The notes under the pieces were generated by a model. The model was not told the DNA's origin and searched no databases. It worked only from the letters and a program-made list of their open reading frames with translations. From positions 1-64,000 of the forward strand of contig NZ_ANMR01000035.1 of assembly GCF_000338275.1 (NCBI RefSeq): DNA of 64,000 bases, given 5' to 3'. This document shows positions 1-10,923 of this stretch, one piece after another (the stretch's first letter is position 1; each line of letters begins with the position of its first letter). This DNA comes from Staphylococcus xylosus NJ. Lineage in GTDB: Bacteria; Bacillota; Bacilli; Staphylococcales; Staphylococcaceae. The position numbers and the translations under genes were made by a program.

Positions 1-2190
1 TCCTTCGTCATCGGCCGTACCTGTCGCTGTTGTTCCGTCTGGGAACGTTACTGTTACCGTTGAGCCTGGTTCTGCCGTTCCACTTATTGTTGTATCTTCA
101 CTTGTTACGTCATTCACCGTTGGTGCTTCTGGCGCTGTTGCATCTACAACAGTTGTTGTTGCTTCCTCTGATACGTTACCTTCTTTATCTGTTGATGTGA
201 CAACGATCTCTTCATCGCCTTTTAAGTCTACGTTTGATGGTATTTCTACTGTATAGTTTCCTTGATCATTAGCCGTACCTGTCGCTGTTGTTCCGTCTGG
301 GAACGTCACTGTTACCGTTGAACCTGGTTCTGCTGTTCCAGAAATTTGTGTATCTTCACTTGTTACGTCATTCACTGTTGGTGCTTCTGGCGCTGTTGTA
401 TCTGTAACTGTTGTTGTTGTTTGTTCAGATTTATTATTAGCTTTATCTTGTGCAACAGCTTGAATTTCTTCCCCGCCTATTAAAACAACTTTGTTTGGAA
501 TTTCGACACTAAAGTTTCCTTGGGCATCTGTTTCTACATCAACTTTCACATCGCCTGGGAACGTAACTGTCACAATTGTATTTGCTTCTGCTGTTCCGCT
601 AACCGTTGTATCTTCGCTTGACACTTCATTTAATACTGGTACTTCTGGGGCTGTTGCATCTGCAACAGTTGTGGAAGTTTCAGGTGAAATATTACCCCTA
701 GAATCTGATGCTGTAACTTTCAATACTTCATTACCCGTTAAATCAGTTCCTTCAGGAATTTTAACAGTATAATTCCCTTGATTATCAGTTGTACCAGTTG
801 CTGTTATTCCATCTGGGAACATTACTGTTACTGTTGAATTTGCTTCTGCTGTACCTGTTATTTGTACATCTTCACTTGTCACCCCATTAATCGTTGGTGC
901 AGCTGGTGCTGTCACATCAGTAACAGTTGTAGCTACTGGTGCTGTTTCATTACCAGCATCATCTGTTGATGTAACTTGGATTTCTTCTCCACCGACTAAA
1001 TCAACTTCTCCTGGAATAGAAATTGTATAATTTCCATTGTTATCTGATTTACCTGCAGCTGTCACGCCACCTGGGAAAGTTACTGTAACAGTTGTATTTG
1101 CTTCTGCTGTACCTGTTACTTGTACATCTTCGCTTGTCACCCCGTTAACCGTTGGTGGTGACGGTGCTATTTCGTCTGTAACTGTCGTAGAACCTGGATG
1201 CGAAACGTTTCCTGTCGCATCTGTTGATGTAGCTTGAATTGTTTCTCCACCTTGTAATTCTTCATTTTCTGGAATAGCAACCGTAAAGTTTCCTTGGACA
1301 TCTGCTATTGTTTCTACAACTGTTCCACTTGGGAACGTCACTTTCACTGTTGAATTTGCTTCTGCTGTGCCTGTTACTTCAGTGCTTACATTTGTTACAT
1401 GACTTATTTTGGGCGCCTCTGGTGCTGTTGCATCAATTACTGTTGTATTACCAGATTGTGAAATATTTCCTGCAGCATCTGTTGATGTAGCTTGGATTGT
1501 TTCTCCGCCTTGCAATTCCTCATTTTCCGGTATATTTGCTGTAAAGCGTCCATTTTCATCTGCTGTTACTTCTACAACTTCTCCACTTGGAAATGTTACT
1601 GTCACTGTTGAATTTGCTTCTGCTGTGCCTGTTATTTGATTACTATTACTAGTAACATCTTTAATGACAGGGGCATCTGGTGCTTTCACATCTTTAACAA
1701 TAGTTGTAGCTATCGGTGATTCATTTCCCGCTTTATCTGTTGAAATTGCTTTAAACTCTTCTCCACCTTCAAGTGTAACTCCATTTGGTATAGTAACTGT
1801 AAAATTCCCTTGATTATCAGCAGTTACTGAAATTTTACCTCCACCTGGGAAACCGACTGTTACTGATGAATTTGGTTCGGCTTTACCTGTGACTTCTGTA
1901 TCATTACTTGTTATTGAATTAATCACAGGCGCATCTGGTGCTGTTTTATCTGTAACCGTAATTTGATCTGAAATTTCGCTTGTTTTACCATCTTTACTAG
2001 CTGTTGCAGTTAAAACTGTACCAGCTGGTAATGGTTTACTTAATACGATAGTGGCTGCTGAACCATCATTAGGAATTTTAACTGTTCCAATTTCAATATT
2101 ATTATTATCTCGAACAGTTACAGTGGCACCAGCAGTACCATTAACATGTATTTCTGTATCGTTATCGTCCACTGGATTAATAGACGGTGC
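1..2190 (-). repeat. Tandem Ig-like modules, 258 bp (86 aa) each, in the Bap-like gene
   Basis: Nine modules are visible, the last cut by the window edge. Each carries a [22 protein letters not shown] strand and ends in [10 protein letters not shown]. The period is 258 bp, for example the GGGAACGT of one module at about 41 and the same word at about 299. The modules at 1-375 are nearly identical in DNA, while those at 1200-2190 have diverged. This fits recent duplication toward the C-terminal end of the protein. Confidence 0.85.
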
Positions 2191-4158
2191 AGGAACTTTA
2201 GAAACATCAATAATATCAAAAGTATTAACTTCATCATTGTCATAATTAGGTGAATCAATTGCAATAGTATATGTGCCTTCAGGTGACTTAGAAATTGACA
2301 CAGAAAATGTACCATCTGGATTAACTGTAGATGTGCCAATCACTTTACCATTTGCATCTATTACTTTTGCTGTTTGCGATGCAGCACCTTCTTTTAATGG
2401 AACTGAACCAGTTACAACTGTATCTTCATTAGTAATATCAGCGACCTCTGGCTTACCCACTAATGGAGATGTTTTATATTTGATTACTTCGTCTCCATCA
2501 TTTTTACCATCACCGTCTGTATCGTTATTTTCAGGATTAGATAGCGAGACTTGACGTTCGTATCTATCTAACAATCCGTCTTGATCGTAATCTTGTAATG
2601 CTAAAGTTGATGTACCTAAAGTATTATTGATTAATAATCCTTTACTATCAGTTAAATATCCTGCAAACGTGAAGTCTTCTTTTTGTTTAGTGGTTTCTCT
2701 AATTAAGTTTCCTTGTGCATCATATTCTGCATCTTTAGCTAAAATATTATTGACACTTTGATTCAATTTAACTACTATTCTAATACCTACTGTTTCAGGT
2801 AAAAGATTGTTAAATTCGATAAGCTTATTTAAATTATCACTAGTAATTGAACCATTCCCTATGGCATCCAAAGTTAAATCTGCAACTTTATCCCCTGCAT
2901 GATACGTTTTATCAAAACCGCTTAAGCCTTTATAATCATAAGTGTGTAATTCCACACTATCGATGTATGGTAATAAATCTTTATCTATTTGATAATTATA
3001 TGACCACTGATTACTTTTCGTTTTACTATATGTGAATACACCGTTTTTCATTATTTGTTGATCAATAATAAAACCACCATGCTCACCTGGAGCATCATCA
3101 TAAGTTGCTGAACCACTACTCGCTTTAAAGTTATTACTATTCTCACTTGATATATTATTTTGTAGTTTCACTAAATCACTATCCGAATTTGTTAAGAAAT
3201 AACCACTGCTTTCAGATGTTCGTACAATTTTATTATCTCTAGAGTCACGAACAAACATTTGATAATTTAATTTATTATTGTCTAAACTACCAGCATTTTT
3301 CAAAATGTTTGCTATAGTATCGTCAAGTTCTATTTTCCCATTTTTAGCTGTATATTGATCTAAAATCTCTGCACCGCCGAATAAACCATCATTCGCCCTA
3401 ATAAAGTTTATTTCCCATGTGTTAGTAAGCTTCCCATTTTCATCAGTTAATCTAATAAATTCAACTGGTTGACTTCGTCCTGATGGATTTGCAGTAATTT
3501 TTGTAACATGGTTAGCTATAATTGGATCTAATTTCAAGTCAATCTTGTATCTATCACCAGAGTTAGACCCTGACATATAACTATGAATTTCAAATGGGAT
3601 TACATTGCTGTTCAATGTTGTTTGATTATCTAAAGTGCCTGGATCAAATATTAATGATGCAAAGGTATAGTTATCTAAATATCCTAACGATTTTTGGACC
3701 TCTTCATTTTGATCTGTTGCGGCAGCTAAGGCCATTGGTGTAGCCATTGATCTAAACATTGTACGCGTTGGTGTAGCGAGTGTTGTCGCGCTTTCTTGAT
3801 CATTTACAAGTTCAATAAGTGAAGCTTTCAAAATTTCAGTATTGATTTCTTCAGCTGTGGCAGTCTCATAATTAATATCTGCATTATCCATAATTGCATC
3901 TGCTTCAGTTGATGATAATTGACTACTTAAAAAAGATTTAACGGTGTCTTTTTTGTCTTTAGAAGTTGCTAACTCTGTTTCTAATTTTGATTTAACATTT
4001 TCATTATTTGCCTTATCTTTTTCAGTTATTTCAAGTGATTCATCAACTTTAGACGAAGTCGTTGAATTTTCAGATGTTGCAACTTCCTCTGTTTTCACAT
4101 TTGATTCTTGTTGTTTTGTATCTTCTTGATTGCTATCTGTTTGTGATTGTTCTATTTT
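1..4158 (-). CDS. Bap-like biofilm surface protein, body (frameshifted from its signal peptide; runs off the window)
   Basis: This is an uninterrupted frame of about 1386 codons that enters at 4158 and is still open at base 1. It lies in a different frame from the signal-peptide half just upstream. Order of parts: an acidic, low-complexity start; a globular region at about 3880-2620; an aspartate-rich EF-hand/TSP3-like stretch ([12 protein letters not shown], then [13 protein letters not shown]) near 2500-2600; then Ig-like modules of 86 residues to the window edge. The module length equals that of the C-repeats of staphylococcal Bap. Segments resembling the two known Bap amyloid peptides are present with the Bap spacing. 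Bap-family proteins sit on the cell wall and drive intercellular adhesion and biofilm. There is no start codon or ribosome site of its own at the frame entry, so expression needs a frameshift or a seven-A allele. The cell-wall sorting end lies outside the window. The family call is firm; function in this strain depends on the frameshift. Confidence 0.8.
3025..3318 (-). other. Two segments resembling the Bap amyloidogenic peptides
   Basis: [10 protein letters not shown] is encoded at 3289-3318 and GVFTYS at 3025-3042. They resemble the two amyloid-forming segments described for S. aureus Bap, which I recall as TVGNIISNAG... at residue 487 and GIFSYS at residue 579. The two starts here are exactly 92 residues apart, the same spacing as in Bap. 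The Bap positions come from memory of the literature; the sequence and spacing here are read directly. Confidence 0.6.
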
Positions 4159-4784
4159 TTATCTTTTTCACTATCAGTTTGATTATTAACTGTTTCCTCT
4201 GTTTTTACTGAGTTTGTTTCTTTATCATTTTCTGTAGTTGGTGTTTCATCCTTGGTTGATACATTACTTTTATTTTCTTCTGTTTTGAGTTCTTCTGTAT
4301 CTGCTTCTTCATATTTTGCAAGTTCTTCTGCACTATTAGAAGATGATGTTTGTTCTTCAACTTTATTTGTGTCTTCAAAATCATTTTGCTCTGCATTTGT
4401 TTCTTCTGTTTTAGGTTCTTCGTTGCTTAATTGTTCTTTGTTATGTTCATCCGCTGTCGATTGTTCTACGTTATTTTTAGGTGTTTGTTCTGAATTTTCT
4501 GTTTTTTCTTGCGTTGTTGTATTAGTTTTTTCTACTTCTTCATTATTGTGTTCTACAGAATTAGTATCTTCTACGCCTTTAATATCGCTTATATCTAAAG
4601 CTTCACCTTTATCTTTAGTGTTTGCATTATCACTAGTTATTGAATCAAGTTCATCGGCTTGAGCTTCATTACCTATCCCCATAACTAAAGTAGCTCCGAT
4701 TAATAATGACGCTGTCCCAACTGTAAATTTCCTAATAGAGTATTTGTTCAATCTATTAGATAAAAACCCTTGTTTATTTTTCAT
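4152..4784 (-). CDS. YSIRK signal-peptide half of the Bap-like surface protein, ending at a frameshift
   Basis: This frame of 210 residues starts at an ATG with a good ribosome site (GAGGTGG, 7 nt spacing). It opens with a long YSIRK/GS signal peptide: the [20 protein letters not shown] core at about residues 14-33, and a probable cut after QADE-type residues near 42-44. The remainder is acidic, rich in Glu/Thr/Asn and low in complexity, the usual export-linker region of a large staphylococcal wall protein. It stops at TAG (4152-4154) directly after GAT AAA AAA. Re-reading one A of the six-A run (4155-4160) joins it smoothly to the same kind of Glu/Gln-rich sequence in the downstream frame ([10 protein letters not shown]). 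As it stands the product would be secreted without an anchor. I regard it as the first half of one gene, not a separate gene. Confidence 0.8.
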   Translation of the reverse strand: MKNKQGFLSNRLNKYSIRKFTVGTASLLIGATLVMGIGNEAQADELDSITSDNANTKDKGEALDISDIKGVEDTNSVEHNNEEVEKTNTTTQEKTENSEQTPKNNVEQSTADEHNKEQLSNEEPKTEETNAEQNDFEDTNKVEEQTSSSNSAEELAKYEEADTEELKTEENKSNVSTKDETPTTENDKETNSVKTEETVNNQTDSEKDKK

Positions 4785-5446
4785 AATTTTTCCACCTCAA
4801 ATTTACTTTTCACAATTCAATATTACTCAATTAAATAATAAATGCAAGAATTTTTTGTAAATATTTACATAATTTTTACATTCAAACGTGCGCATTTAAT
4901 AAAAGCTACATTATTATTCCGCACAATTCAAAAATTTGGAATTCAACTAATTGCATTGGTATCACTTTTTAAATCTGGTTCTTTATCTTGAAGTTTTGAG
5001 CATAGTCTAAAATTATTGAAAGTTTTATTGAGGAAATGCGAAGTATTTTAAATAAATAAATATGTTTCATCAAAAAATATACTAATTACCTACGTATATG
5101 ACCAAAACTATAACTTCTCCTACATCCTCAGTAGTATAAATTCCAATTATTGAAAATGATATTCCATGTAAAATTCCACATAAAAAATTGCATTTAAACA
5201 ATTATTTTTTGAGTAACGCAATTCACTATTAATTATATTTTCGATAGCGCACAATGTAAAGTATCTATTCAATAATTTAAATACCAAAATAATTATAGTA
5301 ATTAATATTTTTAGCTTTACCGATAAACTCCTAAATAACATTTATAGTGGTTAAAATAATTATATGATTATTTTGAAATATTATTTTCATTAGTTTTATT
5401 TATTCTTAAAATTTTAATAAGCTAATATATTTCTACAACAAAAAAA
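4785..5446. other. AT-rich intergenic region upstream of the Bap-like gene
   Basis: No convincing gene was seen in about 660 bases. A perfect 14-bp palindrome, TGTAAATATTTACA, lies at 4856-4869, about 72 bp upstream of the adhesin start codon, and is a plausible regulator site. Short open frames here (for example 5147-5341, minus) have no ribosome site and an AT-driven composition. Confidence 0.5.
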
Positions 5447-5472
5447 CCTCGAAACATAGACATGTTTCGAGG
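5447..5472 (-). terminator. Rho-independent terminator of mqo
   Basis: The stem is a perfect 11 bp (CCTCGAAACAT / ATGTTTCGAGG) with a 4-nt loop. On the minus strand it is followed by a run of T. It lies 14 bp beyond the mqo stop codon. Confidence 0.9.
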
Positions 5473-5486
5473 TAAAAGTAACTTTA

Positions 5487-6974
5487 TTATTTATTGTTTA
5501 ATTGAAGCTCTGTGTCATTAGCTTGACGTATTTGTTTCAATAACGCATAGTCTTCAATCAATGATTTACCATAAGATGGAATCATTTCTTTCAATTTTGG
5601 CTCCCACTGTTTAAGTTCACCTGGGAAGTTTCTTTCAATAACTTCTAGAGCAACAGATACTGATGTTGAAGCACCTGGTGATTCACCTAATAATGCGATA
5701 ACAGAATGATCTTTAGAATTAACAACCTCTGTACCAAATTGAATAAATCCTCTACCGTGTTCTTTAGTATCTTTAATAACTTGAACACGTTTACCAGCTT
5801 GTAAGATATCCCAATCTTCATCTTTAGCATCAGGCACAAATCGACGTAACTCTTTCATTCGATCATCTTTTTTCGCTAATACTTCTTGAATTGAATATTT
5901 AATTAATGGGAAATTCTTAGCAGCTGCTGATAACATCGTAATCACATTACTTGGATTAATTGATTTGAATAAATCTAAGTTAGAACCATTTTTCAAGAAT
6001 TTTGGTCCGATTGCCGCAAATGGTCCGAATAATAATGAATTTTCATCTTGAATGTAACGTCTATCTAAATGAGGTACAGTCATTGGTGGCGTACCTTCTG
6101 GTTCTTTACCGTAAGCTTTCACTTCATGTTTAGCTACAACTTCAGGATTATTACATACTAAGAATTCGCCTGTAATTGGGAAACCACCTAAGTGTTTACT
6201 TTCTGGAATACCAGTTTTTTGTAATAATGGAATCGCTGCACCACCAGCACCGATAAATAGATAATCTGTAATATGATGTTCTACTTTTTTAGTTTTTAAG
6301 TCTTTAATTTTAACTTCCCATTTACCATCCTTACGACGGCTAAAGTCTTGGACTTCATGTTTATAGAAAAGCTGTGCATTTTCATGTTCGCCTAAATTTT
6401 TAGCCATCTTTCTAGTAAGTTCACCAAAGTTTACATCTGTACCTTCATCAATCTTACTAGCCGCAACTGTTTCATTGGGGTCACGACCTTCCATCATCAA
6501 TGGCATCCACTCTCTTAATTTTTCGTGATCTTCAGTATATTCGATACCTTTAAACATTGATAATGGAGCTAATGCCTCATAACGTCTTTTCAAGAAGTTT
6601 ACGTTTTTGTCCCCTTGTACAAAGCTAATGTGTGGTAAAGGGCGAATAAACTCTTGTGGATTTGCGATTTGTTTACTTTTTACTAAATGAGACCAAAATT
6701 GTTTTGAAATCTCAAATTGTTCATTTATTTCTTTAGCTTTTTCTACATCTATTGAGCCGTCTTTTTGTTCAACTGTATAATTTAATTCACATAATGCGGC
6801 ATGTCCAGTACCAGCATTATGACGCTCATTTGAACTTTCTATAGCAGGTTTGTCGAGTCTTTCAAAAAGTTTAATATTCCAATCTGGTGCAAGTTCTTTT
6901 AACATTGTCCCGAATGTTGTGCTTAAAACACCCGCGCCAATTAAAATAACGTCTTTAGAGTTTGATTCACTCAT
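5487..6974 (-). CDS. mqo: Malate:quinone oxidoreductase
   Basis: An FAD-dependent peripheral membrane enzyme that oxidises L-malate to oxaloacetate and passes electrons to quinone, replacing or supplementing NAD-linked malate dehydrogenase. The N-terminus carries the FAD-binding VILIGAGVLSTTFG motif at about residues 8-21. The ERHNAGTGHAALCELNYT block and the C-terminal ALLGESPGASTSVSVALEVI block are hallmarks of the family. At 495 residues the length is normal. I start at the ATG at 6974 because AAAGGTGG lies just upstream; a TTG six codons earlier would sit on top of that ribosome site. The gene is monocistronic, with its own terminator 14 bp downstream. Staphylococci often carry two mqo-type genes, and which paralogue this is cannot be told from the window. 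Confidence 0.93.
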   Translation of the reverse strand: MSESNSKDVILIGAGVLSTTFGTMLKELAPDWNIKLFERLDKPAIESSNERHNAGTGHAALCELNYTVEQKDGSIDVEKAKEINEQFEISKQFWSHLVKSKQIANPQEFIRPLPHISFVQGDKNVNFLKRRYEALAPLSMFKGIEYTEDHEKLREWMPLMMEGRDPNETVAASKIDEGTDVNFGELTRKMAKNLGEHENAQLFYKHEVQDFSRRKDGKWEVKIKDLKTKKVEHHITDYLFIGAGGAAIPLLQKTGIPESKHLGGFPITGEFLVCNNPEVVAKHEVKAYGKEPEGTPPMTVPHLDRRYIQDENSLLFGPFAAIGPKFLKNGSNLDLFKSINPSNVITMLSAAAKNFPLIKYSIQEVLAKKDDRMKELRRFVPDAKDEDWDILQAGKRVQVIKDTKEHGRGFIQFGTEVVNSKDHSVIALLGESPGASTSVSVALEVIERNFPGELKQWEPKLKEMIPSYGKSLIEDYALLKQIRQANDTELQLNNK

Positions 6975-7222
6975 TATGTTTCCACCTTTCAATCATCACT
7001 TTTTAATAGCAATTTATAATATGTTTTATTTTATAAGATACCAGTTATTCTTTTCCTAATGTATTTATACCCTATAATACTGTCTTACTATCATAAATTT
7101 ACTTCTCGATATATATCTCTCATAGCATATGATAAAACAACACTGTCGAAATGTAAAATGTATATTACGATAAGATTAATTTCTGTTAAATTACATTAAG
7201 TGTATTATTTATATCATGCTAA

Positions 7223-8880
<1,658 letters not shown>

Positions 8881-8962
8881 TTAAAATCAACTCCACAATT
8901 TGATATATTTATATTGTCATACATATACTAACTAAACTTTCTAGAAAAGGAAATAAAATAAC

Positions 8963-9823
8963 ATGAGTAATTTTGCTATTATTGGTCCTGGCGCAGTAGG
9001 CAGTACAATTGCGTATGATCTTCAACATAATCAACCTAACTTAAAATTATTGGGTCGTCACAATAAAACAATTAATTTCTTTGTTAATGGAAACCCAAAT
9101 GAAGCACATCAATTAACTGTAACTACTTTAAGTAACTGTGATAAAAAATTTGACGTTATATTTATTACTGTAAAGATACATCAACTGTCAAAAGTCTTAA
9201 CTGAATTAGATCACTTGTTACATAAAGATACTACTATTATTTTAGCTCAAAATGGTCATGGCCAATTATCAAAGTTTAAACATCCATTCGTTTATCAAGC
9301 TGTTGTGTATATTAGTGGTCAAAAAGAGAATGATAAAGTAACTCACTTTCGTGATCATAAATTAATTTTAAAGAATACACCTCAAACAGAAGCACTACGC
9401 AAAGAACTAGATAATACACCACTAGATATTCACCTAACTGATGATATAGAAACAGCAATTTGGTATAAACTGCTTGTGAACTTAGCTATCAATAGTGTGA
9501 CAGCTTTGAGCCGTTCTACCGCTTCTGTATTAACTGTCCCAGGTATTAAAAACCTATGTGAAAATTTATTACGCGAAGGTATAGAAATTGCCAAATATGA
9601 AAATGTACTATTTGAGGAAAAAATCGTAACTGAAATTATGACAATTTATGAAGGTTACCCTAATGAAATGGGGACGAGTATGTACTACGATATTGTAGAA
9701 AACAAGCCACTAGAGATTGAGGGAATTCAAGGGTTTTTATATAACAAAGCACGATTGCATGGTTTAAAGACCCCTACACTTGATACAATTTATCCACTTT
9801 TATTAGCTCAGCAAAAAAATTAA
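8963..9823 (+). CDS. panE: 2-dehydropantoate 2-reductase
   Basis: The NADPH-dependent enzyme that reduces ketopantoate to pantoate. The N-terminal Rossmann motif is IIGPGAVGSTIAYDL (residues 5-19), then an FITVKIHQL segment and NGHGQL in the place of the usual NG(x)G motif. The C-terminal helical domain carries WYKLLVNLAINSVTALSR, with the family's catalytic Lys and conserved Asn, and the EMGTSMYYDIVENKPLEIEGIQG block that binds substrate. The length of 286 residues is slightly short but complete. It is divergent from panBC, the arrangement also known in S. aureus, which supports the role. A closely related ketoacid reductase is possible but less likely here. Confidence 0.88.
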   Translation: MSNFAIIGPGAVGSTIAYDLQHNQPNLKLLGRHNKTINFFVNGNPNEAHQLTVTTLSNCDKKFDVIFITVKIHQLSKVLTELDHLLHKDTTIILAQNGHGQLSKFKHPFVYQAVVYISGQKENDKVTHFRDHKLILKNTPQTEALRKELDNTPLDIHLTDDIETAIWYKLLVNLAINSVTALSRSTASVLTVPGIKNLCENLLREGIEIAKYENVLFEEKIVTEIMTIYEGYPNEMGTSMYYDIVENKPLEIEGIQGFLYNKARLHGLKTPTLDTIYPLLLAQQKN

Positions 9824-9855
9824 AATAAAACACTATTTACTTTTAAAATAAGGGA

Positions 9856-10012
9856 GTGGGACAGAAATCAAATTTTCTAACATAGATTTCGTAGTCCCAC
9901 CCCGGCAATGGTGACTAGCATTGAAAAAAGCTTGATATAAGCGTATTTTCAATTCAGTCACCTACTGCCAAATTGAAAATGAGCCTGAGACATCTATTTA
10001 TGTCCCAGGCTC
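9856..10012. repeat. Intergenic element with three consecutive hairpins (GTGGGAC...GTCCCAC type)
   Basis: Three stem-loops follow panE. First, GTGGGAC (9856-9862) pairs with GTCCCAC (9894-9900). Second, GGTGACT...ATTGAAAA pairs with TTTTCAAT...AGTCACC at 9910-9962. Third, GAGCCTGAGACAT (9981-9993) pairs with ATGTCCCAGGCTC (10000-10012). The GTGGGACAGAAAT...GTCCCACCCC wording is a dispersed intergenic motif in staphylococcal genomes. The third hairpin matches common staphylococcal terminators and probably ends panE transcription. Confidence 0.7.
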
Positions 10013-10364
10013 TTCATCGTTATCTGATAAATGTAAGTAATGATGAATTGCACATTTCACTAATCACATTACCCCTCTTCATTTCAAAATTATAAGTAAC
10101 GGCCTATACTTCTTAACCATCATTCGATACAAACTCCTATAGATTTTAAAGACTTTCTGAAAATAAACACTAATAATATAACAATTAAAACAATTGCTAA
10201 TACTAAAAAATATAGCTGAGAAACAATACCCCCTTCTTTTTCTCCTATCTTTTAATAACTAAATATACCAACTATATAAAATTAGCATTTTTTTATTTTT
10301 GTTCACATAGAGTTCATATAAGAAATTTATATTACAGTTATTAACAAATAGGAGGTCGAAAAAA
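10013..10364. other. Intergenic, no supported gene
   Basis: AT-rich spacer before the DUF2871 gene. A short hydrophobic frame on the minus strand (10251-10120) has no usable start codon. The only functional signal seen is the AGGAGG ribosome site just before 10365. Confidence 0.4.
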
Positions 10365-10787
10365 ATGAAAAAATTAATGTTTAGTTCAGCATTCTATACT
10401 TTACTAGGTATGTTAAGCGGTCTTTTTTACCGCGAAATGTCTAAAGGAGAAAATTTTAGTGGTTACTCTCAATTAAATGTTACACACACGCATTTACTCG
10501 TTTTAGGTACAATTATGTTCCTAATATTTATGATTATTGAATATCAATTGAAATTAACTAAAAATAGTAAATTATTTAACAGCTTTTTCTATATCTTCCA
10601 TTTAGGTATTTTAGTAACAGTAGCCATGCAATATGTTAATGGTATTGCGACAATTAAAGGTTTTAGTGTTAGCCCAGCAATAGCGGGTATCGCAGGATTA
10701 GGGCACATAATGATTTCTATCGCCTTTATTTTATTCTTTGTACTTTTAAATAAAAGAATAAATGCGAACTCAAATAAAATTAAATAA
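10365..10787 (+). CDS. DUF2871 family four-helix membrane protein
   Basis: A membrane protein of 140 residues with four predicted helices at about residues 7-22, 42-61, 73-92 and 104-129. It has a conserved-looking THTHLLVLGTIMFLI segment, with His residues at the start of helix 2, and GLGHIMISIAFILFF in helix 4. The pattern fits the DUF2871 family, small integral membrane proteins whose paired histidines recall haem or metal ligands; no activity is established. It starts at ATG with a strong ribosome site (AGGAGGTCG). Its own promoter region precedes it and a strong terminator follows, so it is monocistronic. The function is unknown. Confidence 0.75.
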   Translation: MKKLMFSSAFYTLLGMLSGLFYREMSKGENFSGYSQLNVTHTHLLVLGTIMFLIFMIIEYQLKLTKNSKLFNSFFYIFHLGILVTVAMQYVNGIATIKGFSVSPAIAGIAGLGHIMISIAFILFFVLLNKRINANSNKIK

Positions 10788-10807
10788 TACTTTATATTGT
10801 GATAATT

Positions 10808-10854
10808 AAATCGCTTTAAAGTGCTTATGATAAAGTAGTACTTTAAAGCGATTT
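10808..10854 (+). terminator. Terminator after the DUF2871 gene
   Basis: A perfect 15-bp stem (AAATCGCTTTAAAGT / ACTTTAAAGCGATTT) with a 17-nt loop, followed by a T-rich tail. It lies between two convergent genes and could serve both. Confidence 0.85.
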
Positions 10855-10923
10855 TATTTATTATGATTCAGTAGCGAGGCAAATATCAATATAATGATAA
10901 GGAGCATCATACTTTATTATTTT

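Noticed and set aside
4252..4662. 136-codon Ser/Val-rich frame on the plus strand
   Set aside because: It is the antisense of the Glu/Thr-rich linker of the Bap-like gene; composition follows from that.
5147..5341. 64-codon minus-strand frame between the Bap-like gene and mqo
   Set aside because: No ribosome site and random AT-rich composition.
10120..10251. Short hydrophobic minus-strand frame (SQLYFLVLAIVLIVILLVFIF) resembling a small toxin
   Set aside because: No ATG, GTG or TTG in frame before the helix; only an ATT lies close to the G-rich ribosome-like site. Too weak to call a gene.
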